64,000 nt of DNA from Ancylomarina subtilis (GTDB lineage Bacteria; Bacteroidota; Bacteroidia; Bacteroidales; Marinifilaceae), in contig NZ_SHKN01000004.1 in assembly GCF_004217115.1 (NCBI RefSeq), positions 1 through 64,000 of the forward strand, given 5' to 3'. A program made the position numbers and the translations under genes. This document shows positions 16,329 through 23,539 of this stretch, in pieces. Numbering within the stretch: position 1 is the stretch's first letter; every line of letters starts with the position of its first letter. The notes under the pieces are model-generated. The model was not told where the DNA came from. It saw only the letters and a program-made list of their open reading frames with translations, and searched no databases.

Positions 16329-17336
16329 TTATTCCAAAGGGTAACTAAAATATTTATTTTCATAATTTCTAAGAATTACTTCTCCATATTCCTTTGAAAT
16401 GATGGTCTCAGGCATAATAGGGATTTTTCCTCCACCATTAGGTGCATCAATAACCAACTGAGGAACTGCCATTCCTGATGTATGCCCCCTTAATCCTTCG
16501 ATTATATCCAATCCGGTCTGAAGCGAAGTTCTAAAGTGACTAGCTCCTAGTATTAAATCCATCATGTAGATGTAATAGGGTTTTACACGTATCTCAAGTA
16601 GCTTTTGCATCAACAACTTCATGGTCGCAATATCATCGTTAACACCCTTAAGCAAAACGCTCTGATTCCCTAGAGGAATACCAACATTGGCTAATTTATT
16701 ACAAGCTTCGGTCGACTCATCTGTAATTTCATCGGGATGATTAAAATGTGTATTGATATAAAGAGGATGGTGTTGTTTTAGAATTGAACACAACTTATCC
16801 GTAATGCGATTAGGGTTTACAACCGGCATTCTCGTTCCAATTCGAATAATCTGTACATGTTTTATCTTTCTTAAATTTGAAAGTATAAAGCCCAGATTTT
16901 CATCAGATAAGGTTAAGGGGTCGCCACCGGAAACAACCACATCTCTAATCTCAGTATGCTTTTTAATATATTCAAAACCTTCATTCCAATCTTCTTTTGA
17001 AACGGTATCTGTTTTCCCTACTTTCCGTTTTCGGGTACAGAAACGGCAGAACATAGCACATTCGGAAGTTGAGTAAAACAAAGCCCTGTCCGGATAACGG
17101 TGAACAATACATTTAACCGGACTATCGTGCTCCTCTCCTAAAGGATCCGTTATACCAGAATCCTCTAATTCTTTGATAGAGGGCATGGACTGTTTCCAGA
17201 TTGCATCGTTTTTTTCTTTAATAAGGCCCTTGTAGTACTTTGTTATTCTTACAGGATATCTTGAACTTACTAGTTTCAGTTCTTCTGCATCTGTGATGGG
17301 GCTATTCATTTCAAGCTGTACTGTCTCCACTGTCAT
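16329..17336 (-). CDS. kamA: KamA-family radical SAM aminomutase, probable lysine 2,3-aminomutase
   Basis: A 335-residue radical SAM, PLP-dependent aminomutase expected to convert L-lysine to beta-lysine. The [4Fe-4S] motif CX3CX2C is at Cys93, Cys97, Cys100 (ECAMFCRFC). SGGDP (136-140) is the SAM-binding region. GGGK gives the PLP lysine Lys304. Asp260 (MMDL) and Asp297 (VIDAP) sit 37 residues apart, as do Asp293 and Asp330 of clostridial lysine 2,3-aminomutase, which bind the substrate epsilon-amino group; glutamate mutases replace them. The C-terminal zinc-binding tail of the classical 416-residue enzyme is missing, so the length resembles EpmB. No EF-P or EpmA gene is nearby, and the tight linkage to the Pls-like NRPS points to supply of beta-lysine building blocks. 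Product stereochemistry cannot be told. Confidence 0.88.
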   Translation of the reverse strand: MTVETVQLEMNSPITDAEELKLVSSRYPVRITKYYKGLIKEKNDAIWKQSMPSIKELEDSGITDPLGEEHDSPVKCIVHRYPDRALFYSTSECAMFCRFCTRKRKVGKTDTVSKEDWNEGFEYIKKHTEIRDVVVSGGDPLTLSDENLGFILSNLRKIKHVQIIRIGTRMPVVNPNRITDKLCSILKQHHPLYINTHFNHPDEITDESTEACNKLANVGIPLGNQSVLLKGVNDDIATMKLLMQKLLEIRVKPYYIYMMDLILGASHFRTSLQTGLDIIEGLRGHTSGMAVPQLVIDAPNGGGKIPIMPETIISKEYGEVILRNYENKYFSYPLE

Positions 17337-17409
17337 ATCAACATTTTTAGTTCTTGTTAAAAATCTATATGACTCTTGGACTCAATAAACGAGCCCATAG
17401 TTCACAAGC

Positions 17410-17444
17410 ATTGGCGAACGACATGTATCAATTGGTGAACGACA
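17410..17444 (-). promoter_or_regulatory. Candidate LytTR regulator binding site upstream of kamA
   Basis: A 14-base direct repeat ATTGGCGAACGACA (17410-17423) and ATTGGTGAACGACA (17431-17444) differs at one base, with a 21-base period. On the kamA strand the half-sites read TGTCGTTCACC and TGTCGTTCGCC, with GTT cores 21 bases apart. LytTR proteins bind 9-base direct repeats around a GTT core separated by 12-13 bases, which this fits. The site ends about 74 bases before the kamA start, a sensible activator position. The LytTR gene itself begins the next upstream operon. Confidence 0.6.
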
Positions 17445-17564
17445 AAGAAAGGCAGAAAGGAAGGGGTAATAAGTGGAGAAAACTCCAATTAAAAGACATT
17501 AATTAGTACTGCATATTTAATTACGTAAAGCAAGTTGTATAAATATGCATGAATACACAAATTG

Positions 17565-17770
17565 ATGTCCTTGCCGGACGGGCTTGTACTTTTTTCTTGA
17601 AAGAAAAGTACCAAAAATTCAAGACTGCGGCATTCGCTGACCCATTACGACTTAAAGGCTAAACGAAATGAACTCGCTACGCTCAAACAGCATTTCGTTT
17701 TTAACGCCTTTTTCATCTATGGGACCCCAGCTGCCATTGCCGATGTCGTCATGAGAAAATATAATTCATA
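17565..17770. repeat. Palindromic dispersed-type element
   Basis: Contains GTACTTTTTTC / GAAAAGTAC around 17589-17613 and a large hairpin with perfect 10-base arms AAACGAAATG (17661-17670) / CATTTCGTTT (17691-17700), extended by AAAGGC and GCCTTT outside. Sequence of this kind recurs in Bacteroidota intergenic regions and resembles in style the hairpins at 4997-5520. No gene runs through it. It separates the regulator operon from the kamA operon. Confidence 0.55.
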
Positions 17771-17887
17771 AGCTTAATCAAGCTATTCGCATTTATGATA
17801 AAAGTTGAATATGCATCAATAATAACGCACTCCCAAACTGTTGGGTGAACAGCCCGTAAGGATCAAAACTGAACTGAAAACGAAGTT

Positions 17888-18601
17888 TTAGCCCTTCAAA
17901 AGATCTCTAAACTTATTTAGATAGACACGACCGACAGGGATTTCAGAATGGCCAATGGTAATTCTGCTGTTCATGAAATAATCAATCTTGCTTAAGGCTA
18001 CCACGAAGGATTTATGCACTTGAATAAATTGATCACTGGGCAGTTCTTCGAGCACAGATTTTAAACTTCGCAGAACGATATGACACTTGTTTACTGTAAA
18101 TATCTTCACATAATTGTCCATCGCCTCAAGATAGGTGATGTCCTGTAATTTAATCTTAAAGCTTTTGTAATCAACCTTAACTGTTATCGACTCCCCGTCT
18201 GCAGCCCTAGGTATCGTTTTACTGCTAGTCAAGCTCAACTGTTTTTTAGCTTTTTGAACTGCCTGATGAAACCGTTCAAAATCATAGGGCTTAAGAAGGT
18301 AATCTATGGCTTCCAGGCTGTAACTTTCAACTGCATATTTACTGTAAGCCGTTGTGAATATGACCAAAGGCTTCTTCTCAAGATTCTTAATCAGCTGTAT
18401 ACCCGAAAACTCAGGCATATTGATATCAATAAAGATAATATCAGGGAGATTGTTTTTCAGATAAGAATAAGCCTCAATGGGGTTGTTGAAGCTTTCAAGC
18501 AAAATTAATGAGGGTATGCGGTCGCAATACGATTCAATTAAGCGTAAAGCTCTTGGTTCATCATCAATGGCAATGCAGGTTATGCGAGTATTATAGGTCA
18601 T
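17888..18601 (-). CDS. LytTR-family response regulator
   Basis: A 237-residue two-component regulator. The receiver domain (about 5-125) has the acidic pocket Asp13-Asp14, phosphoacceptor Asp59 in IIFIDINMPEF, Thr83 in FTTAY and Lys104 in LLKPYDF. The LytTR DNA-binding domain (about 140-237) is recognisable from KVDYKSFKIKLQDITYLEAMDNY and IQVHKSFVVALSKI. It begins 2 bases after its kinase partner, so they are co-translated. It is the nearest regulator to the kamA-PPTase-NRPS operon, on the same strand 550 bases upstream, and a repeat of LytTR geometry precedes kamA. Control of that operon is therefore a reasonable inference. Confidence 0.93.
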   Translation of the reverse strand: MTYNTRITCIAIDDEPRALRLIESYCDRIPSLILLESFNNPIEAYSYLKNNLPDIIFIDINMPEFSGIQLIKNLEKKPLVIFTTAYSKYAVESYSLEAIDYLLKPYDFERFHQAVQKAKKQLSLTSSKTIPRAADGESITVKVDYKSFKIKLQDITYLEAMDNYVKIFTVNKCHIVLRSLKSVLEELPSDQFIQVHKSFVVALSKIDYFMNSRITIGHSEIPVGRVYLNKFRDLLKG

Positions 18602-18603
18602 GC

Positions 18604-19608
18604 TTACAAATTTATTGACAAATCAACCTGATAGCTATTTGTTTCATGGTTAATTCTTAGATCATGCTTCCCGGGATAAATTAAGGCAAGTCTTTTCTTA
18701 ACATTGTCTAAGCCACTCTGAGTTCCATCTGCTTCCTTATTCGTAAAAATACCATTCCTAACCTGAAAACTCAAATGATTCTTTTCCACTCTTAATTTTA
18801 TATTGATTTCCGTATCGGAACTGGAGCTTACGCCATATTTAAAGGCATTTTCGATAAATGGGATTAATAACAAGGGTGCAATCATCACCTCCCCATTGTC
18901 TACAGAGAGATCGAAATTCAGATGGGTTTTATGGGGCAGTCGTAGTTTCTGCAGTTCAATATAGCCTTGTATATAACTAATTTCCTGGTCCAAACTAACA
19001 TATTCTGATTTTGCATCAGTCAGAACATATCGCATTAAGTTCGATAGTGACATGATTGCTTTGGGCGCCAGATCTGTTTTCTCAATAGCTTCATAATAGA
19101 TCGAATTAAGACTATTGAAAAGGAAGTGGGGGTCTATTTGTGACTTTAATAGTGACAGCTCTGCCTTGTTTTTTTCGCTACTCATCTTTTGGCTTGACTT
19201 ACGAAGCTGAGATGTAATTTCAAGAATGTTGATTGCCAATACCACAAAAAACAATATAGACAAGCCCTGTCTCATTCTATTTAGCCGATGAGCGTCACTA
19301 ATGAAAAAGTTTGCCTCTGAATCAGTTTCCTGTAAGATCTTAAAAATCAGCTGTGGTAAATACAAGTACACTAAAAAACATATAATGACGACAATGATAT
19401 AAACAATGCTCTTTTTCTGCAGAAGATAGATACGAGTAATGTAATAAATGGGGATGAGCAAAAGGCATGAGAAATAATAATATTCCGGAGCTACAGTACT
19501 TACGCGTTCAAAACTATTAAAAAGAAATGGGGGCAATAAAAACAGTAGAATCCAAGCAACCGTATGGAGAATTATTTTTTTTGTGATATCTAATCTAATT
19601 GAAAGCAT
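18604..19608 (-). CDS. LytS/YehU-type sensor histidine kinase
   Basis: A 334-residue membrane sensor kinase. Four membrane helices (about 13-31, 46-63, 68-92, 116-134) form the input region with very short loops and no extracytoplasmic sensor domain. The His-kinase domain of the LytS class follows: LLKSQIDPHFLFNSLNSIYYEA with phosphorylatable His161, then the ATP-binding N-box PFIENAFKYGV and a G-rich QSGLDNVKKRL. It would phosphorylate the LytTR regulator encoded just downstream. The signal is probably sensed within or at the membrane; nothing in the sequence names it. Confidence 0.93.
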   Translation of the reverse strand: MLSIRLDITKKIILHTVAWILLFLLPPFLFNSFERVSTVAPEYYYFSCLLLIPIYYITRIYLLQKKSIVYIIVVIICFLVYLYLPQLIFKILQETDSEANFFISDAHRLNRMRQGLSILFFVVLAINILEITSQLRKSSQKMSSEKNKAELSLLKSQIDPHFLFNSLNSIYYEAIEKTDLAPKAIMSLSNLMRYVLTDAKSEYVSLDQEISYIQGYIELQKLRLPHKTHLNFDLSVDNGEVMIAPLLLIPFIENAFKYGVSSSSDTEINIKLRVEKNHLSFQVRNGIFTNKEADGTQSGLDNVKKRLALIYPGKHDLRINHETNSYQVDLSINL

Positions 19609-19827
19609 ATCTATTCTAAGGTATTATTGACGAAATGTACAAGTTTAACACCAATTGATTAAGATGAATAATATCCATTAAGAAATGTTTAAGATATAAT
19701 CTTAAACATCAAGTCTAAATCATGCAAGGCAAACAACACCAAACCCTCTATATAGAATAATCTCTTTAAACCAACAAAGCGAGCTTGAGTATAACTTTCC
19801 AACAAAAGCTTATTATCAATATTTAAA

Positions 19828-21309
19828 CTATTTTGTCGTGATAATCACCACGCCATATTTTCCTTTATCACCATATACAGCCTCAGCGGCTGCACCTTTC
19901 ATCACATTCATTTCTTTAATATTCTTAGGATCAATATGCATCATATCTTCTGTGATTTTTCCATCAATAATATACAAAGGTGATTGTGTGTTCTCTGTGC
20001 TTCTAAAGACCTCTCTTTGTACGGGTTTGTACTCAACGGGAGCTTTATATCGTATTAAATTATCAGCAATTACCTCGCCTTTCAACTTTCGTATAATATA
20101 CGCAATAGTCTGATTGTATGCTTCAACCTGTCGAAAAAATATCGGTGTCCGATCTTCAGAAGCTTTAGCAATCAATTTATAACTCTCAATCCGGTAATCA
20201 CAATATCTTTTCAATAGAGCATTTCGTTGATATATCTCTTCTGAGAAACCTGACATTTCATCGAGCTTTAAAATGAGATCTTTGCATTTTTGCCAATTGG
20301 GAATGCCATCCTTATTGATTGCATCCAAATTTGCCTCAGTTATATACTGAGGATAAACACTTAAGGCTTTTTGCTCCAACTCAACAAATTCAGACATATG
20401 CGTTTCGTATATAACTGATATTTTCGGTGATCTTAGAACAATGAAACCACAACACACAATGAAGATAAAAGTCAACCCCGGAATAAGCAAGCCTTTCAGC
20501 TTAGCTTCCTGATTTGAGAGACTGGGATAAAACGAAAAGCCCAAAAGTATACCCGAAAACAAACCACCAATATGTGCCGCATTATCAATACCTCCTTTTA
20601 AACCAAAAAGCAGATTGTATCCCACAAAAATTAGAATACTCACCAGAATTCCTTTCTTACTTTCCTTGTCAATCAAATTGGTTGTTAGCAAGGCAAGATA
20701 CACCCCATACAAACCAAATATAGCGCCCGATGCACCTGCACTCACAATCATATCGTGCCAAGCCAAACTAAGGAGACTACCTGCTATCCCAGTTAAGATG
20801 AAAGCAAAACCCAGTTTCCATTTTCCAATGATGGGCTCCAACAACAAACCAATATATAGGAGCGCATACATATTAAACAAGAGGTGAATCAGTCCAATGT
20901 GCAGAAAACAATTACTTAGCAATCGCCAGTATTGTCCCTGAAAAGTTAGAGTTGTAAAGTTGGCGCCCCAAGCTACCAAATTCTCAACTGTTGGGTCGAT
21001 TAAATGCACTCCGGAAAGCACCATGGAAATAAATACCAAAACACAAAAAATGATGATAATAGGACTCATAAAAAAGCCTGGCTTGGGAGTCAGTAGCTCA
21101 AAAAAGCCAATGGTTTTCTCAGCCAATAGTCCTTTCTTTGCCTCGGGTGGTTGATAAACGTAAACCTCCTCATTATTACCTGTAAAATCAGGACATTCTT
21201 CTTCGAAATCTGCCTTAGCGTTTGTTAAGCCACACACAATACCTTGCCTGGTATCGAACTTTGACTTGTCACAAACCTTACAAAATTTAACACGTTCTTC
21301 TCTTGTCAT
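19828..21309 (-). CDS. Rhomboid intramembrane serine protease with zinc-ribbon-like head and plug-like tail
   Basis: A 493-residue membrane protease. Residues 1-45 carry four cysteines (10, 13, 26, 39) in a ribbon-like pattern. The rhomboid core spans about 80-295 with HLLFNMYAL (Asn146), catalytic Ser194 in GASGAIFG and catalytic His246 in NAAHIGGL, so the serine-histidine dyad is complete. A cytoplasmic or periplasmic linker (about 300-435) follows. The last 55 residues (SPLYIIDGKI... EMNVMKGAAAEAVYG... GVVIITTK) look like the end of a TonB-dependent receptor plug (SusC type, usually IEVLKGASATAIYG-GVILITTK). The fusion is unusual; a protein-interaction role is inference. It appears to be transcribed alone upstream of the kinase gene. 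Confidence 0.88.
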   Translation of the reverse strand: MTREERVKFCKVCDKSKFDTRQGIVCGLTNAKADFEEECPDFTGNNEEVYVYQPPEAKKGLLAEKTIGFFELLTPKPGFFMSPIIIIFCVLVFISMVLSGVHLIDPTVENLVAWGANFTTLTFQGQYWRLLSNCFLHIGLIHLLFNMYALLYIGLLLEPIIGKWKLGFAFILTGIAGSLLSLAWHDMIVSAGASGAIFGLYGVYLALLTTNLIDKESKKGILVSILIFVGYNLLFGLKGGIDNAAHIGGLFSGILLGFSFYPSLSNQEAKLKGLLIPGLTFIFIVCCGFIVLRSPKISVIYETHMSEFVELEQKALSVYPQYITEANLDAINKDGIPNWQKCKDLILKLDEMSGFSEEIYQRNALLKRYCDYRIESYKLIAKASEDRTPIFFRQVEAYNQTIAYIIRKLKGEVIADNLIRYKAPVEYKPVQREVFRSTENTQSPLYIIDGKITEDMMHIDPKNIKEMNVMKGAAAEAVYGDKGKYGVVIITTK

Positions 21310-21526
21310 TATACTCGGGGATTATTTTGATTTAGATCATTCAGTGCATTCTAAAAATTCTTCTAAACTGATGGGCGATTTCAAAAAAGTCACCCCATAC
21401 ATGCACTTATTTAGCAAATCACGAATTTAAACATTATCACACTATTTTTCATAATCCAGATTCTCTAATTATGATATTAATTTTAATTCCAAATTAAGCA
21501 CACTCCGAATAGCATCCGCAAAAAAA

Positions 21527-21556
21527 TAGCGACTTGAATTTTCATTCAAATCGCTA
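21527..21556 (-). terminator. Terminator of the flavin oxidoreductase gene
   Basis: The stem TAGCGACTTGAAT / ATTCAAATCGCTA has one mismatch and loop TTTC. Plus-strand AAAAAA precedes it, giving a U tract on the minus strand. It lies 27 bases after the stop codon at 21583. Confidence 0.8.
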
Positions 21557-21582
21557 CTCTCTATTTTATTCTTCAGTTCTTT

Positions 21583-22656
21583 TTAAACGTAATCGGTATA
21601 GCCTTTTTCGCCCGGTGAATAAAAGGTTTCCATATCAGGAATAGCAAGTTCTGCTTTGTTTTGTATTTTTTCAACAAAATTTGGATTCGAGATAAAAGAT
21701 CGTCCGACATAAACCAAATCCAAACCACTGTCTAAAACAGACTGAGCCTTCTCTACAGAGTCGACACCCCCACCCGAAATAACAGTGCCTTTAAAATTTG
21801 TCTTAATCGTATTCTTTATATCTGTTGCAAAATCTGGTGCTCCAAAAGCAATCCGATGATCGACAATATGAATATAAGCCAAATTCATTTTCGCTATCTC
21901 TTGTGATAAATAGATATAGCTTTGCTCCAAATCTGCATAATCGGGCAACATATCGTTAAAATCGCCATAAGGAGAAAAACGAATTCCAACCTTATCAGCC
22001 CCAATGGCATCCACAACCTTTTGTGCTATTTCCAATACAAATCGAGCTCTATTTTCAATCGATCCCCCATATTGATCATCCCTTTGATTCGATCTGGGAT
22101 TGATAAATTGATCCAATAAATAGCCATTAGCTGCGTGCAACTCTACCCCATCGATACCCGCTTCGTTAATCAATCGCTTAGCAGAAGAAACAAATTCATT
22201 TTGAGTGGCTTGAATTTCGTCCAGACTCATAGCCTTAGGCGTTTCATGAGGCATCATACCCGTTTCAGTAAACATCTCACCTGCCGCCTGAATACTTGAT
22301 GGCGCCAGAGTTTCACTACCTTCAGGCATATTCAGCTTGGCGGTAATTCGACCACAATGCATCAGTTGAACAAAAATCTTCCCATCCTTAGCATGAACCG
22401 CCTCGGCAATCTTTTTCCACCCTTCAATTTGTGCATCAGAGTAGGCTCCGGGAATTCTGGGATACCCCAGACCATTAGGCGATGGAGATGTTCCTTCACT
22501 AATAATCAGTCCTGCACCAGCTCTCTGACGGTAGTACTCTGCCATTAATTCATTGGGAATATTATTTATCGCTCTGCATCGTGTCAATGGAGCCATTACA
22601 AATCGGTTCTTTAATTCTGTGGTTGAACCCAATTGAAAGCTTTCAAATAAACTCAT
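21583..22656 (-). CDS. Old Yellow Enzyme family NADH:flavin oxidoreductase / alkene reductase
   Basis: A 357-residue FMN-dependent TIM-barrel ene-reductase that reduces activated C=C bonds (enals, enones, maleimides, possibly nitro compounds). Family signatures: NRFVMAPLTRCRA near the N-terminus (FMN contact), GLIISEGT, VQLMHCGRI (the usual H-GR), DGVELHAANGYLLDQFINPRSNQRDDQYGGS (substrate and flavin site), and the phosphate-binding ISGGGVD with VYVGRSFISNP at the end. Length is standard for NemA-like enzymes. No physiological substrate can be inferred. It forms a single-gene unit with its own terminator. Confidence 0.94.
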   Translation of the reverse strand: MSLFESFQLGSTTELKNRFVMAPLTRCRAINNIPNELMAEYYRQRAGAGLIISEGTSPSPNGLGYPRIPGAYSDAQIEGWKKIAEAVHAKDGKIFVQLMHCGRITAKLNMPEGSETLAPSSIQAAGEMFTETGMMPHETPKAMSLDEIQATQNEFVSSAKRLINEAGIDGVELHAANGYLLDQFINPRSNQRDDQYGGSIENRARFVLEIAQKVVDAIGADKVGIRFSPYGDFNDMLPDYADLEQSYIYLSQEIAKMNLAYIHIVDHRIAFGAPDFATDIKNTIKTNFKGTVISGGGVDSVEKAQSVLDSGLDLVYVGRSFISNPNFVEKIQNKAELAIPDMETFYSPGEKGYTDYV

Positions 22657-22802
22657 ATGATTTATCTTTTTTGGTTAATCGTTTCTTATTAATAATAGAC
22701 CAGTCTTCAACAAACCTAATCCTTTTTTATTTAAGACACAAAGGTCCTTTATACAAAAAAACGAGCCAGTTTATATTTCATACAAAAGCTGGAATGATAA
22801 AA

Positions 22803-23450
22803 CTATTTAAAAGCAATACCTCTAATCTGAGGAATAATGGGTACAATGGCAGAATATAGATTGTAGGATTCGATTTCCAACTGACTGAAACCAGCTGACT
22901 CAATAAATGGTTGAATATCCCGATTGGTATGACAGCCCTCGAAACAGTAGTGCCAAGGCCTGTGAAGCAAATTTTGAATCATTGCCAGAACAGAATTCTC
23001 TCTGGCTTTTACATGCTCTATAAAAACAAATTTACCCGAAGGTTTTAATATTCGTTTCACTTGTTTTAAACATTGATCCAAATCCTTCACCGTACAAAGA
23101 ACAAGAGTACTCACCACAAATTCACAGGATTCATCATCCAAATCAATGGCCTCACCAATCAAGGAACGAATCTCCAGACTGATACCATATTTTTCAGCCG
23201 TTTTTTTCAAGCTGCCGTGCATATGCTCGTTGGGTTCAATAGCAATAAGATGCGTCCCCTTTCTCAGATAACGCAAATTTTCTCCCGTTCCCGATCCAAT
23301 CTCAACAACAGTGTCGGGATGATCCTGAAACAAAACCTTCTTCATATCGCCAAACTTATAGTGCATATAGGCCGACATGATTCTGAGCAACCAGGAATTG
23401 ATTGGTCCGCGTATGGCATTGTTCTTAAATTGATTCTCCATATAAAACAA
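22803..23450 (-). CDS. Class I SAM-dependent methyltransferase
   Basis: A 215-residue methyltransferase of the UbiE/phospholipid-methyltransferase type. The SAM-binding glycine loop is VVEIGSGTGENLRYL (motif I), with an acidic residue at the end of beta2 (IAIEPN) and a motif IV-like FVVSTLVLCTV. Late residues FIEHVKARENSVLAMIQNLLHRPWHYCFEGCHTNRD resemble METTL7/UbiE-like lipid methyltransferases. The C-terminal helix ends in a hydrophobic stretch (NLYSAIVPIIPQIRGIAFK). The substrate is unknown; a membrane lipid or quinone is possible. The start is Met1 or Met4. It lies between the flavin oxidoreductase and peptidase genes, all on the minus strand but spaced widely. Confidence 0.85.
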   Translation of the reverse strand: MFYMENQFKNNAIRGPINSWLLRIMSAYMHYKFGDMKKVLFQDHPDTVVEIGSGTGENLRYLRKGTHLIAIEPNEHMHGSLKKTAEKYGISLEIRSLIGEAIDLDDESCEFVVSTLVLCTVKDLDQCLKQVKRILKPSGKFVFIEHVKARENSVLAMIQNLLHRPWHYCFEGCHTNRDIQPFIESAGFSQLEIESYNLYSAIVPIIPQIRGIAFK

Positions 23451-23490
23451 GCGATTTTATTATCCTCTTCGATTAACCAAAAGTAAGAAA

Positions 23491-23518
23491 AAAGGGCACC
23501 CCTTACGGAATGCCCTTT
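23491..23518 (-). terminator. Terminator of the zinc-peptidase-like lipoprotein gene
   Basis: The stem AAAGGGCA (23491-23498) / TGCCCTTT (23511-23518) is followed on the minus strand by a TTTTTTC tail and lies 22 bases after the stop codon at 23540. Confidence 0.8.
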
Positions 23519-23539
23519 CAAAATATCATATCAAACGGA

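Noticed and set aside
16329-17336. EpmB (EF-P beta-lysylation)
   Set aside because: Length fits, but there is no efp or epmA nearby, and the gene is in a transcript with a PPTase and an NRPS.
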